Assembly (NCBI RefSeq): GCF_014836495.1
Contig: NZ_JACSQT010000013.1
Location: 1 to 64,000, forward strand
Source: Cytobacillus stercorigallinarum
GTDB lineage: Bacteria; Bacillota; Bacilli; Bacillales; Cytobacillaceae
Direction: 5' to 3'
DNA: 64,000 nt
Shown here: positions 6,699 through 15,755 of the stretch, in pieces
Layout of the letters: every line of letters begins with the position of its first letter
Numbering within the stretch: position 1 is the stretch's first letter
Program-made: the position numbers and the translations under genes
Notes under the pieces: generated by a model
What the model was told of the DNA's origin: nothing
Seen by the model: only the letters and a program-made list of their open reading frames with translations
The model's database searches: none

Positions 6699-9374
6699 TT
6701 AATCAACTAATCGGCTAGAACGAGATTTCTCCGCAGTCTTCTTTAACCAAGGTGTTAATGGTTTTTTTAGTACAAGCCCTAAGATCAAAGAGGCTACGAA
6801 AAAGATAAATAAGTATAGAAAACTCATCCAGACCACGTGTGGGACAATACCTCCGACTGCTTCTCTCAGAATATTAATCGCATGTGTAAATGGTAAAAAT
6901 GGATTAATCGCTTGGAAAAATGCTGGGGCAACTTGAATCGGGAAAGTACCACCTGCACCTGATAATTGCAATACCATGAGGATAATTGCTAACGCCTTAC
7001 CAATATTACCAAAGATGGAGACAATCGTATAAACCATTGTCATAAACATCATCGCAATAATGACAGTAAATATCACAAACCAAACTGGGTTTGCTGCGTA
7101 AGTCCCAAGAATCAAGAGATCACCAACACTAACAATTAACCCCTGTAGGAAGCCTACGATTAAAAATAGTACAAGCCTGCCGAGGTAAACATGGCGAATA
7201 GAATACTCCTCTTTCATATCTTCGGGGTGGACATCTGTTTTTAATAAGTTCGCTAATAACAATGCACCTACCCATAAACATAACACGGTATAAAATGGTG
7301 TATTCGCTGAACCGTAATTCGGAATTGGATATAATTGATCCTCAACAAGTTTTACCGGTTCTTTAAAGAATTCACTTTCTTTTTGAATATCATTTTTTAA
7401 TAACGCAATGATTTCTCCCAAATCATTATTTGCCTTAAAATCTCGAATATCATCAGCTGCCTTATGGACTGAATCTTCAAGCGCAGGAAGATTCCCTTGA
7501 ATGAACGCCGATACTTCAGAAAGTCCTTTTTCAACCTCAGGAAGGTTTTCATTCACTAAGCCCGCTATTCGCGAGAATTCTGACTCAATTTTAGGGAGGT
7601 CATTACGGACAAAGTTACTTGCTTGATGAATTTTATCTTCCACACCTGGAAGGTCATTTCGAATAAAGTCGCTTGCCTTATGAACGGCATCAACTGCTTT
7701 CGGTAAATCCATCTCAATCTTGGCTACTATCTCACCTATTCTCTCCTCAATGGCAGGCAGGTCAGCGATGATTTGATTAAGCTGAGCTTCACCTGTTTCA
7801 GCGATTCCTTCTGCATTCGTTAGCACTTCTTCTATATTCGGCATTTCTTGTTGAATGTTCTCTAAATCGCCCGCAGCTTTTTGCGCTGTCTCATTCAATT
7901 GCTGCATCCCATTTAAGATTTCTTGCTTTCCACCATTGTTCATAAAACCAACAAGTCTACCCGCTTGAGCGGCGGTATCTTGAGCCTGTTTCCTAAATAC
8001 TTGGATTTGCTCTTTTGATAACTCACCTGAGCCCGCTTGTGCTAGGGAATCATTCAGTGCTGTTAACTGCTGTGATAATTGTGTTAATGAATCAATCACA
8101 GTTGTAAATTGACCGTTTTGATTGAACGCCGTAAACATATCAATCGCATGATTCACTGCTGTAATATTTGTCTGCAATTGTTGTTGCAAATCTTCAATCG
8201 ATTGATTGACCGAATTGTTCATTTGGTCATTTTCGCGTTGTTGAAGTACTTGATCAATGGAATTAGCCGTATTTTCAATGATAACTGCATTTTGAGTAAT
8301 AACATCTAATATAGGCTCCATTGCCCCATCATTTGCTGATAAAAATCTATTTAAACTAGTCACATATTCTTCAGCATCAGCCGCCATTTGATTGGCTTTT
8401 GGTAAAGCTGCCTGGACACGGTCAATCACCTCTTGCGCTGTTTGAACACCTGTTAACGCTCGATTTAACTGATCTGATACTTCTCCAAACTGCTGACTTG
8501 CTTCAGTTAATCGCTCTGCTGCCTCTTCAATTTCTGGTAACCGCTCTTCTAATGTCAATACTTGATCACCTAATTGATTGATAAGCGGAAGCTTTTCTTC
8601 TAATGTGAGTATTTGCTGTGCGCCTTGATTTAATTCAGGAAATTTCTCTTCTAAGGCAATTACTTTAGTAATCGTTTCCTTCATTTCTGGCCAGTCTTCA
8701 TTTAACGTGACTATCTTTTCCCCTACTTCATTTAACTCCGGAAACCGCTCTTCTAAGGCAAAAATATTATTCTCCACTTTAAGAATGGTCGGTAGTTCTT
8801 CCTCTAACTTAATGCCGATATCGTTAAATTCCGTGAATAGGGCTTTTGATGCTTCGGCTAAGAAATTCTCACTGATTTGTTCTACTAATGCGGAAGCGCC
8901 TGCAGATGTCATCTTCGGTGCAATCGCATTTAATTTTTCATTCACCTCATACCTAACTTCTGGTGCTTCTGGTTCACCATCCACCACACTTGTTAATTGT
9001 TGCGAAAAATCCTCGTCAATATAGACCGCAGCATAATAATCTCCATCTCTTACTCCTTCTTCAGCTGCCTGCCTATTCACAAAGGTCCAACCCATTTGAT
9101 CATTATCTTTTAATTGATCAACGAGCTCTTGCCCTACATTGAGTTCTTTCCCTTCAAGCTTTGTGCCACCATCTTCATTGACAATTGCTACCTTAATTTG
9201 ACTCGTCTCGCTATATGGATCCCACGATGCAGCAATATTAAACCATGCATACAATGACGGCAAAAAGGCTAAACCGATTAGTAGCAACGCAACTAGCGGT
9301 ACCCTGCGTAAATTCCTAAAATCCTGCCTGACAATGCTGAAAATCTCCTTCAATCTTCCACCTTCCTTATTCAT
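6699..9374 (-). CDS. YhgE/Pip domain membrane protein
   Basis: A large (about 891 aa) membrane protein of the YhgE/phage-infection-protein family. It has one N-terminal transmembrane helix (VALLLIGLAFLPSLYAW), an extracellular domain with the family motif KVAIVNEDGG, a long helical stalk, and a C-terminal block of about five helices resembling ABC-2 permeases (about the last 200 residues). The stalk holds two periodic arrays: about six 17-residue units beginning LPxI/FPEL, and about six 18-residue units beginning LPxV. Relatives include the lactococcal phage c2 receptor Pip and B. subtilis YhgE, and some members work in type VII secretion. The frame is open to 9410; I chose the ATG at 9374 because AAGAAGG lies 6 bases upstream. 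A TTG slightly downstream is also possible. No ESX genes are nearby. Confidence 0.88.
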   Translation of the reverse strand: MNKEGGRLKEIFSIVRQDFRNLRRVPLVALLLIGLAFLPSLYAWFNIAASWDPYSETSQIKVAIVNEDGGTKLEGKELNVGQELVDQLKDNDQMGWTFVNRQAAEEGVRDGDYYAAVYIDEDFSQQLTSVVDGEPEAPEVRYEVNEKLNAIAPKMTSAGASALVEQISENFLAEASKALFTEFNDIGIKLEEELPTILKVENNIFALEERFPELNEVGEKIVTLNEDWPEMKETITKVIALEEKFPELNQGAQQILTLEEKLPLINQLGDQVLTLEERLPEIEEAAERLTEASQQFGEVSDQLNRALTGVQTAQEVIDRVQAALPKANQMAADAEEYVTSLNRFLSANDGAMEPILDVITQNAVIIENTANSIDQVLQQRENDQMNNSVNQSIEDLQQQLQTNITAVNHAIDMFTAFNQNGQFTTVIDSLTQLSQQLTALNDSLAQAGSGELSKEQIQVFRKQAQDTAAQAGRLVGFMNNGGKQEILNGMQQLNETAQKAAGDLENIQQEMPNIEEVLTNAEGIAETGEAQLNQIIADLPAIEERIGEIVAKIEMDLPKAVDAVHKASDFIRNDLPGVEDKIHQASNFVRNDLPKIESEFSRIAGLVNENLPEVEKGLSEVSAFIQGNLPALEDSVHKAADDIRDFKANNDLGEIIALLKNDIQKESEFFKEPVKLVEDQLYPIPNYGSANTPFYTVLCLWVGALLLANLLKTDVHPEDMKEEYSIRHVYLGRLVLFLIVGFLQGLIVSVGDLLILGTYAANPVWFVIFTVIIAMMFMTMVYTIVSIFGNIGKALAIILMVLQLSGAGGTFPIQVAPAFFQAINPFLPFTHAINILREAVGGIVPHVVWMSFLYLFIFFVASLILGLVLKKPLTPWLKKTAEKSRSSRLVD

Positions 9375-9811
9375 GATGGGCCTTCTTAAAACAGAAGAAC
9401 CCCAATTCAATACCTATAAGAATACAACATCCTTTTAGAAGTTTCCATTTAAAAGTCACTGGAAATTGCATAATAAAACTGAATGGTTGCTTGTCGAATA
9501 ATTGTCGCTTCAAAAGGGGCAATAATTTGTATAGTGTTGAATTTAACTTCAATGTGGTTGGGACATAATGATTGCTACCAAAAATGAATCCGTATGATTA
9601 GAGTTCTTTACCTTCTATTAGTTTGGATTATTTTATATGGTTTTTATACTCGTAGATATTTTCCGATGTATCATTCTCCAGGAGTAAAATATACGCCAGA
9701 TTAACTTGCTAAGAGTGCGCTAATATAATTCATGTGTTTTGAGGGATTTATTTTAGAAATGGGGAGGGTAGAACATGTCATAACCTATGGCGATTCACCT
9801 GTAAATCATGT
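9375..9811. other. intergenic region with a short repeat copy
   Basis: No supported gene. It contains GGTTGGGACATAA at about 9557-9569, a motif repeated near 25378. A plus-strand frame of 36 codons (9594-9704) would encode a hydrophobic peptide but lacks a ribosome binding site. An AATGGGGAGGGTAGAACATG stretch near 9759-9778 looks like a ribosome site, but the frame stops at the second codon. Confidence 0.4.
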
Positions 9812-9845
9812 TTAACCGCCTTATATTTGGGGCTAAGGCGGTTAA
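9812..9845 (-). terminator. hairpin downstream of the DUF4317 gene
   Basis: A perfect 12-base stem TTAACCGCCTTA/TAAGGCGGTTAA with a 10-base loop lies 15 bases past the stop. The T run is weak, so it is a probable terminator or mRNA 3'-end structure. Confidence 0.6.
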
Positions 9846-9859
9846 TTTAATGGGATATT

Positions 9860-11047
9860 TTATTCTTCATCTTTTACTTTGTTAAATATTGCTTCTGGAA
9901 TCATTTCAAAGCCTTCAATCACTGTGTTTTCTTCCACTTCGATCATTAGACAAAGCTTGCCATCCACATGCATTTGACGGACATAGCGCAAATCCTGCGG
10001 ACAAACAGAAATATCGGCTACTTTTGTTTTGATTTTAATAGACTTAGAAGTATACTTCGGCACAATACTGGTGGCTTTCAGCTCATAATTTTCATCATCA
10101 ATTACCTTTTTGAAAGCTGATTCTACCTTTTGTCGATCGACATCCTGCACACCGCTAGTCGTTAGCACCTTTTCCACATCGCGATAGTCCAGTTTCGGAG
10201 CATCAGGCTCTTCATTCTCTTCCACAACCCGTTGGATTTCATCGAATACATTGGCGAGTATCGACGTATTAATCTGGTTACCTGCAACATCCTTGACAAT
10301 TTCCTCAAACACAATCTTATCGTCTTGTGCTGTCATAGCTTCTTCAGCATTTAATACTTCTTCAATGAAATGATAATCCAGCTCATATGGTTTTTCTGCT
10401 GAATAGAGTACATGATTCACATCTGCAGCATGATCCGTAAAGCTAGGAAATAGAAACCCGCCAACTGGTACTTTCAAATTGATAACAGGATCTACGACAA
10501 AGTGATACTTGAATTCCTTCTCCACATAGTCAAACAGTAGCTCTTTTTTTGGATCCATCGTCTTATTGATACTGCATAAGATAAAGGGGTTGGCATAGAC
10601 TGTATCTCGGCTGCTTTCTTCGGTCTCTGCGTTACTCCGCTTCGTAGGCTTTAAATATTCACCATGTATAAACGTAACGACAATATCCATTTCGTACTGC
10701 TTATCCTTCAACATCTTTTCTACAAGTTGCAACATCTGCCCTTTCCATTCATCCGTATCATTGGTTAGTATCCCTTGATGAAGGATTAGTTGGCTACTAT
10801 TCTCAGCATTTCGCTGGAATTTCAATTCAAACAACTTCTGATCCAACTGGCCTGTCAGTACTTTTTTAAAATTCGTTAAGAAAAGTTCCTGCTGTTCTTG
10901 TTCAAGTATCTCAAATGGCGTGCTTTGATGGTGATATACTTCACTAGATTCTTTCATTATATAAACATTAAAAATATCTTTAATCTTTAATAGATCATTA
11001 TTCATCTTAAATTGTTTTTTAAAGTCAGCTATATCTTTTTTATTCAA
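9860..11047 (-). CDS. DUF4317 family protein
   Basis: The product (about 395 aa) matches my memory of DUF4317 proteins, with the N-terminal block KKDIADFKKQFKMNNDLLKIKDIFNVY-type opening, the central LFLTNFKKVLTGQLDQKLFELKF-type segment and a C-terminal beta-rich part. It looks cytoplasmic, with no signal or membrane helices. Function is unknown. The open frame extends to 11089, but the TTG at 11047 follows an AAGGGAG site at 9-base spacing and gives the expected start MNKKDIADF. It stands alone, with a hairpin downstream. Codon use resembles its neighbours. Confidence 0.8.
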   Translation of the reverse strand: MNKKDIADFKKQFKMNNDLLKIKDIFNVYIMKESSEVYHHQSTPFEILEQEQQELFLTNFKKVLTGQLDQKLFELKFQRNAENSSQLILHQGILTNDTDEWKGQMLQLVEKMLKDKQYEMDIVVTFIHGEYLKPTKRSNAETEESSRDTVYANPFILCSINKTMDPKKELLFDYVEKEFKYHFVVDPVINLKVPVGGFLFPSFTDHAADVNHVLYSAEKPYELDYHFIEEVLNAEEAMTAQDDKIVFEEIVKDVAGNQINTSILANVFDEIQRVVEENEEPDAPKLDYRDVEKVLTTSGVQDVDRQKVESAFKKVIDDENYELKATSIVPKYTSKSIKIKTKVADISVCPQDLRYVRQMHVDGKLCLMIEVEENTVIEGFEMIPEAIFNKVKDEE

Positions 11048-11326
11048 AAATGGATTCTCCCTTAATTCATTATCCAAACCATGGATCAATCAACTAAATC
11101 GTACTTTTCATTTTAACATAATTAGATGGGCGAATGGATGACTTATCTTCATAGATTATTTCCAAAATAAAGTACAATAAAATAGTTTGTGAAAATATGC
11201 ACAAGCAGTTATAATAAAAATATAAATCGATTGTGAAACATTGAACATGATTAAGCTGAAAAGTGGTTCCAAAGGAATATAGTCCGAACAAGCGTGTAAT
11301 AGAAGAACCTACTTTTCTTGCCACTT

Positions 11327-11926
11327 CTAATGCTTATTTATATATTTGACCGAAGCCATATGTGCCTGAGATAGTATGATAATTTCTTTTATCAATTCTT
11401 CTTTTGATATTTGGAAGCCTGTATTAATCCAATTAGCTAATAACCCGTAAAATCCATAGGCTGTGTAACGCTTAAAGTAATCCATATTTACCGGGAGATC
11501 ATTAATTGTTTTAAATTCAAACCTCTCCTGATATATCGTAAGTATGGTTTGTGGAAACCTAGTATGCAGTTCGGGAATGGTGTCAACATAGTTGATTAAA
11601 TCATAAAATTCCCGATTGTTATAAATGGATGAGATGATATGAAAATAGTTATTATCCAATAAATTTGTACTAACCTCTCTCTTATTTTTAAAAGGTTTCT
11701 CAAAGGATTCTTCTAATGCCGATAGATTGGTAAACAAGAGGTCATCGGCTAATTCAAATTTATCTTTATAGTGAACATAGAACGTACTTCGATTATATTT
11801 TGCATACTGCACGATATCTTTGACAGAAACAGAATGGAAGCCCTTTTCTTTCGTTAAGGCAACCAGAGCCTGTTGAAGGTGCATCTTCGTCCGATCTCTT
11901 CTTGGGGTAGACCAATTGTTTTGCAT
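11327..11926 (-). CDS. TetR/AcrR family transcriptional regulator
   Basis: A 199-aa regulator with an N-terminal TetR helix-turn-helix (about residues 10-55; VKDIVQYAKYNRSTFYVHYKDKF type, with the Y-HYKxK end of the recognition helix) and a ligand domain of the TetR_C type. I chose the ATG at 11926 because it has AAGGAG nine bases upstream; the frame reaches 11950. It is divergent from an SDR oxidoreductase gene, the usual arrangement for a local repressor, so it probably controls that gene and itself. The inducer cannot be read from the sequence. Confidence 0.9.
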   Translation of the reverse strand: MQNNWSTPRRDRTKMHLQQALVALTKEKGFHSVSVKDIVQYAKYNRSTFYVHYKDKFELADDLLFTNLSALEESFEKPFKNKREVSTNLLDNNYFHIISSIYNNREFYDLINYVDTIPELHTRFPQTILTIYQERFEFKTINDLPVNMDYFKRYTAYGFYGLLANWINTGFQISKEELIKEIIILSQAHMASVKYINKH

Positions 11927-11965
11927 TCGCTCCTTCTCCTTATGCAACAAAATTTTGCTAGTTTA

Positions 11966-11990
11966 TAGACAATTATACCTAATATGTCTA
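11966..11990. promoter_or_regulatory. candidate operator between the TetR and SDR genes
   Basis: A dyad with 6-base arms TAGACA ... TGTCTA, centred between the divergent genes and close to the TetR start, is a reasonable TetR-type operator. The interior is only partly symmetric, so this is a guess from position and symmetry. Confidence 0.35.
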
Positions 11991-12020
11991 ATGAATACAC
12001 ACTTGCAATTTTATTGCTGA

Positions 12021-12048
12021 TTGAACCTATCCATCATCGTATTATAAT
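12021..12048 (+). promoter_or_regulatory. probable promoter of the SDR gene
   Basis: TTGAAC (12021-12026), a 16-base spacer and a perfect TATAAT (12043-12048), about 65 bases before the start codon. Confidence 0.55.
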
Positions 12049-12112
12049 TTATATTTGTAAACACTTTCAATTTAGGTGTATTGACACATTTATTATAATA
12101 GGGGGAAGAAAC

Positions 12113-12850
12113 ATGAGCAAACTACAAGATAAAGTAGCCGTTATTACTGGTGGAGTATCTGGTATCGGTGCTGCAACTGCAAAATTATTTGCTTCAGAAG
12201 GGGCAAAATTAGTCCTTGTTGATATGAACGAAGAAAAAGGTGCTAATTTTGCAGCTGAATTAAAATCACAAGGGGCAGAAGCAGTTTTCCTTAAAGCTGA
12301 TGTTACAAGTGAAGAAGAAGTTAAAAATATCTTTACTACAGCATTAGATACTTTCGGTAAAGTTGATATTTTATTTAATAACGCCGGAATTGGCTCTGTA
12401 AAACCAACTGAAGAGCTAAAATATGCAGAGTGGAGAAAAATAGTAGAAGTAGACTTAGATGGAGTATTCTTAGTTGCACAAGCTGCTATTAAAGAATTCT
12501 TAAAAACAGGAAGCGGTGTGATTGTCAATACAGCTTCTATGTATGGTTGGGTTGGCTCACCTGGAAGTGCGGCATATAACGCTGCCAAAGCAGGTGTCGT
12601 GAACTTAACTCGTTCACTTGGATTAGAGTATGCAGCACGTAATATCCGTGTAAATGCACTTTGCCCAGGGTTTATCGATACACCAATTCTTGGAGAAACA
12701 GATAGACAAGGTTTAACTGCTGCTACACCAATGAACCGTTTAGGTAAACCAGAAGAAATGGCAAAAGCAGTATTATTTATGGCTAGCGATGATTCTTCTT
12801 TCATGACTGGTAACAGCCTAATTATTGATGGTGGATATACAGCACAATAA
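12113..12850 (+). CDS. SDR family NAD(P)-dependent oxidoreductase
   Basis: A classical short-chain dehydrogenase/reductase of 245 aa. It has the cofactor loop TGGVSGIGAA (about residues 12-21), Asp at the end of beta-2 (VLVDMN), which favours NAD over NADP, the NNAG motif, the catalytic Ser-Tyr-Lys set (NTASMYGW ... YNAAK) and the C-terminal SSFMTGNSLIIDGGYTAQ end. The substrate is unknown; the closest types are FabG-like or sugar/alcohol dehydrogenases. A GGGGGAAG site precedes the ATG at 12113, and the frame upstream to 11984 is only intergenic sequence. It is divergent from the TetR gene that probably regulates it. Confidence 0.9.
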   Translation: MSKLQDKVAVITGGVSGIGAATAKLFASEGAKLVLVDMNEEKGANFAAELKSQGAEAVFLKADVTSEEEVKNIFTTALDTFGKVDILFNNAGIGSVKPTEELKYAEWRKIVEVDLDGVFLVAQAAIKEFLKTGSGVIVNTASMYGWVGSPGSAAYNAAKAGVVNLTRSLGLEYAARNIRVNALCPGFIDTPILGETDRQGLTAATPMNRLGKPEEMAKAVLFMASDDSSFMTGNSLIIDGGYTAQ

Positions 12851-12867
12851 TTATAAATAGAGTAAGG

Positions 12868-12904
12868 AACCCATTTTGACTTATGGTCAGAATGGGTTTT
12901 TTTA
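12868..12904 (+). terminator. terminator of the SDR gene
   Basis: A stem AACCCATTTTGAC/GTCAGAATGGGTT with one mismatch and a 5-base loop is followed by a run of T. Confidence 0.85.
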
Positions 12905-12959
12905 TGTCCTGCTGTAAACAGCTACGGACAATCAAAAATCTTAATCACACTTTCTTATC

Positions 12960-13847
12960 TCAATTCCCTTGAGTCAATGTTTCAATTACAATCTTCGTTG
13001 CTTCGCCAATCAATTGATCATCATATTCGGCTTCTTTTTCCTGCTTATTCGACAATATGGCAATTACAATGGGTTCGTTATCAGGCGGCCATACAATCGC
13101 GATATCATTTCTAGTACCATAAGATGCGGCACCACTTTTATCACCAACGATCCAATCTGTTGGTACACCTGATTTAATTAAAGTATCACCGGTTGTATTT
13201 CCTTTGAACCACTCCTGAAAAATTTCTCTTTTTTCTTCCGATAATTCATCCGTTAATCCAAGTATTCTTAAATTTGTCGCCAATGCTTTAGGGGTACTCG
13301 TATCTCTTGTATCTCCAGGAGTTGCTTCATTTAATTCTGTCTCCAATCGGTCCATCTCTGTCACATCATCACCGATTGCTCTTAGGGCTTTTTCAAGCTG
13401 AGCTGGTCCACCTAATTCTGCAAACAATAAATTCCCCGCTGTATTATCGCTATATTGCATAGCTGCTTTCGCAATCTCCCTTACTGTCATGCCCTCATCG
13501 ACATATTTTTCTGTAATCGGTGAATAAGTAACAAGGTCTTCTTTTGTGTACATTCTTTTTTCATCTAAGATTGATATCGGGTTTTCCTTTAATAAAACCG
13601 CCCCCGCTAACGCCTTAAATGTCGATGCATACGCAAACCGTTCGTCTTCTTGATAGGCAACCGTTTCTTCATTACCTGTATCAATAGCGTATACACCTAA
13701 TTTAGCACCATACTTTTCTTCTAACTGAGCAAACTTTCCAGACGACACATCCCCTGCCTTCACTTCCCCACCATTCACTTCATTTTCTTTAGAACAACCG
13801 ACGAGTAATAACATAGCAACAAATAAACCAACAACCATTTTTTTCAT
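12960..13847 (-). CDS. class A beta-lactamase, predicted lipoprotein
   Basis: A serine beta-lactamase precursor of 295 aa. All class A motifs are present: S70-x-x-K as ASTFKA, S130-D-N as YSDN, E166 in RLETELNEATPGD (omega loop) and K234-S-G as DKSGAASYG, so it should be active against penicillins. The signal peptide ends in the lipobox LLVGC-S, which predicts a membrane-anchored lipoprotein, as in Bacillus and staphylococcal type enzymes. It is divergent from blaR1-blaI, with BlaI boxes over its promoter, so it should be inducible. The exact subfamily needs alignment. Confidence 0.93.
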   Translation of the reverse strand: MKKMVVGLFVAMLLLVGCSKENEVNGGEVKAGDVSSGKFAQLEEKYGAKLGVYAIDTGNEETVAYQEDERFAYASTFKALAGAVLLKENPISILDEKRMYTKEDLVTYSPITEKYVDEGMTVREIAKAAMQYSDNTAGNLLFAELGGPAQLEKALRAIGDDVTEMDRLETELNEATPGDTRDTSTPKALATNLRILGLTDELSEEKREIFQEWFKGNTTGDTLIKSGVPTDWIVGDKSGAASYGTRNDIAIVWPPDNEPIVIAILSNKQEKEAEYDDQLIGEATKIVIETLTQGN

Positions 13848-13876
13848 CTGAAAACCCCTCCCTAAAATTAATAATA

Positions 13877-13927
13877 GATTACGTTTGTAGTCTGATTACA
13901 TCTGTAGTACAATATTACATATGTAAT
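13877..13927. promoter_or_regulatory. three BlaI operator boxes
   Basis: Three copies of the BlaI/MecI dyad (consensus ATTACA-N2-TGTAAT): 13877-13892 (imperfect), 13894-13909 (one arm degenerate) and 13914-13927 (perfect, ATTACATATGTAAT). Their centres are 17 and 19 bases apart. They cover the spacer and -10 of the bla promoter and the blaR1 promoter, so dimers of BlaI could shut both directions. Confidence 0.8.
13885..13913 (+). promoter_or_regulatory. promoter of blaR1-blaI
   Basis: TTGTAG (13885-13890), a 17-base spacer and TACAAT (13908-13913). BlaI box 2 fills the spacer. Confidence 0.55.
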
Positions 13928-13939
13928 CGTAATTGTCAA
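13912..13939 (-). promoter_or_regulatory. promoter of the beta-lactamase gene
   Basis: On the minus strand: TTGACA (13934-13939), a 16-base spacer and TAATAT (13912-13917). The perfect BlaI box 13914-13927 overlaps the -10 and spacer. Confidence 0.7.
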
Positions 13940-13967
13940 ACTTTTTTTATTTAAAAAGGAGGTGGGC

Positions 13968-15755
13968 GTGATCTTTATAAGCTTCTTTCTCAACGGGTTG
14001 ATCATTTCCACTTTTTCAATCCTTACCATCCTACTTATTCGTAAATGGATGAAAAACCAAATAAAAGCACAATCACTTAACCACTTGTGGATATTGCTTT
14101 TCCTAACACTGCTCATTCCTTTATGCCCTATACCATTACCTTCTTTGCTTTCCGAACAACCGCAAATACCGGAATCACAAAAAGAAGGTACAACCATCCC
14201 AGCTGAGGAAAACCAAAGTGTAATGACAAACGAAATCATCAGAGATTTCTCTGTTTCTGTACAAAAGATTGATTTCTCGATCTTAAATGTGCCGCTTATG
14301 ATTCTATGGCTACTCGGCGTGATTGTATTACTATCTTTACTTTTGACTAGCTTTTTCGCACTTAACAGGTTAAAGTCACAAACACAACCAGTTGAAGATG
14401 CAAATATTGAAGCTCTTTTTCTATCATGTAAAAAAAGACTAGGAATCAAAAGGAATATCGATGTCCGCTATTCAACCGAGACTCACTCACCACTCATTTT
14501 TGGCCTTTTTCATTCTGTTGTCGTCATCCCCAAAAATGCGCAGAGCTGGTTAACCAAAAAGGACTATGAGAATATCTTTCTACATGAGTTAAGTCATTAT
14601 AAAAATAAAGATTTACTTACAAACTATGCGATGATTTTCTTCCAAGTCATCTACTGGTTCAACCCGCTTATCTGGATTGCCTCAAAAAAAATGAAGGGTG
14701 ATAGAGAAATAGCGTGTGATGAGGCAGTTTTACAGCTACTCCATCACCATGAAGCTGTCGTTGGTTATGGACATACCATGATTAATTTCGCAGTTACTAT
14801 GCAAAAGAAGCTACCACTAACCGCAGAATTCACAAGTGGTAAGCGACAAATGAAAGAACGAATCGAGCGTATTGCTGGCTTTCGTACACAAAAAGGATAC
14901 TCTTTGCGCAAGACTGTATTTTTCTATGTACTAACCATCTTTATTTTAACGATGCAACTGCCAGTTGTATCGGCACTTGAGCTAGGAAAAGAAGAAAAGT
15001 ATGACTTTCAAAACGAGGGCATCATCGAGCGGAACCTCTCTCCGTTCTTTCAAGGATTTGCAGGAAGCTTCGTCCTTTATGATGAAGCGAAAAACCAATA
15101 CATCGTTCATAATCGTGAGAAAAGTATGCAGCGGATCTCACCTGATTCGACCTATAAAATCTTTAGTGCTTTATTCGCACTAGATGCAGGGTACATTACG
15201 GAGCAAGCATCCACCCTTTCATGGGACGGTGAAAATCAACCATTTGCAGCTTGGAATCAAGATCACAACTTAGCATCTGCCCTACAAAGCTCTGTTAACT
15301 GGTATTTCCAACGCTTGGATACAATGGCTGGTGAGGAAGCGTTACAAGCCAATCTTCAACGTATACATTATGGCAATACCGATACTTCAGGAGGCGTAAA
15401 AGACTTTTGGAATGAATCGTCTTTAAAGATTTCCCCAGTTGAACAAGTCGAACTCCTGCAATCTTTTTATCATCATCAATTAGGATTTAAAAAGGCGCAT
15501 ACAACAAAGGTGCAAGATGCACTTTTAATGGAGAGCCATACAGGTAACCGCTTATATGGAAAAACAGGCACAGGTACCATTAATGGCATAAACAAAAACG
15601 GTTGGTTTATAGGTTACGTCGAAACAAAGCAATCTACCTACTTCTTTGCCACAAATATTCAAGACGACGGAGAACCAGACGGCCAAAAGGCCATACAAAT
15701 CACGAAAGATATTTTGAAAGAATTAAGCATTTACGAAAGCAAGGAGGCACAATAA
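13968..15755 (+). CDS. blaR1: BlaR1-type beta-lactam sensor/transducer protease
   Basis: The product (about 595 aa) joins an N-terminal membrane zinc-protease domain (M56; HELSH at about residue 207, with EIACDEAV as the third-ligand region) to an extracellular penicillin-binding sensor domain (about 340-595) with STYK, SVN and YGKTGTG motifs. Beta-lactam acylation of the sensor serine activates the cytoplasmic protease, which leads to loss of BlaI and induction of the lactamase. I chose the GTG at 13968, five bases after AAGGAGG. It is followed directly by blaI (TAA then ATG). Confidence 0.93.
   Translation: MIFISFFLNGLIISTFSILTILLIRKWMKNQIKAQSLNHLWILLFLTLLIPLCPIPLPSLLSEQPQIPESQKEGTTIPAEENQSVMTNEIIRDFSVSVQKIDFSILNVPLMILWLLGVIVLLSLLLTSFFALNRLKSQTQPVEDANIEALFLSCKKRLGIKRNIDVRYSTETHSPLIFGLFHSVVVIPKNAQSWLTKKDYENIFLHELSHYKNKDLLTNYAMIFFQVIYWFNPLIWIASKKMKGDREIACDEAVLQLLHHHEAVVGYGHTMINFAVTMQKKLPLTAEFTSGKRQMKERIERIAGFRTQKGYSLRKTVFFYVLTIFILTMQLPVVSALELGKEEKYDFQNEGIIERNLSPFFQGFAGSFVLYDEAKNQYIVHNREKSMQRISPDSTYKIFSALFALDAGYITEQASTLSWDGENQPFAAWNQDHNLASALQSSVNWYFQRLDTMAGEEALQANLQRIHYGNTDTSGGVKDFWNESSLKISPVEQVELLQSFYHHQLGFKKAHTTKVQDALLMESHTGNRLYGKTGTGTINGINKNGWFIGYVETKQSTYFFATNIQDDGEPDGQKAIQITKDILKELSIYESKEAQ

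Noticed and set aside
9594-9704. 36-codon plus-strand frame for a hydrophobic peptide
   Set aside because: It has one plausible membrane helix but no Shine-Dalgarno sequence and no neighbour to suggest a role.
11094-11324. 76-codon minus-strand frame between the DUF4317 and TetR genes
   Set aside because: No ribosome site, odd composition (many Tyr/Phe/Cys), no similarity; likely chance in AT-rich DNA.
12081-12099. TTGACA with TATAAT just before the SDR start as a promoter
   Set aside because: The two boxes are only 7 bases apart; the pair at 12021-12048 has proper spacing.
12067-12804. 245-codon minus-strand frame opposite the SDR gene
   Set aside because: Antisense shadow of a clear SDR gene; no ribosome site and no family features.
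13868-14449. 193-codon minus-strand frame opposite blaR1
   Set aside because: It crosses the BlaI operators and the bla promoter and is antisense to a well-supported gene.
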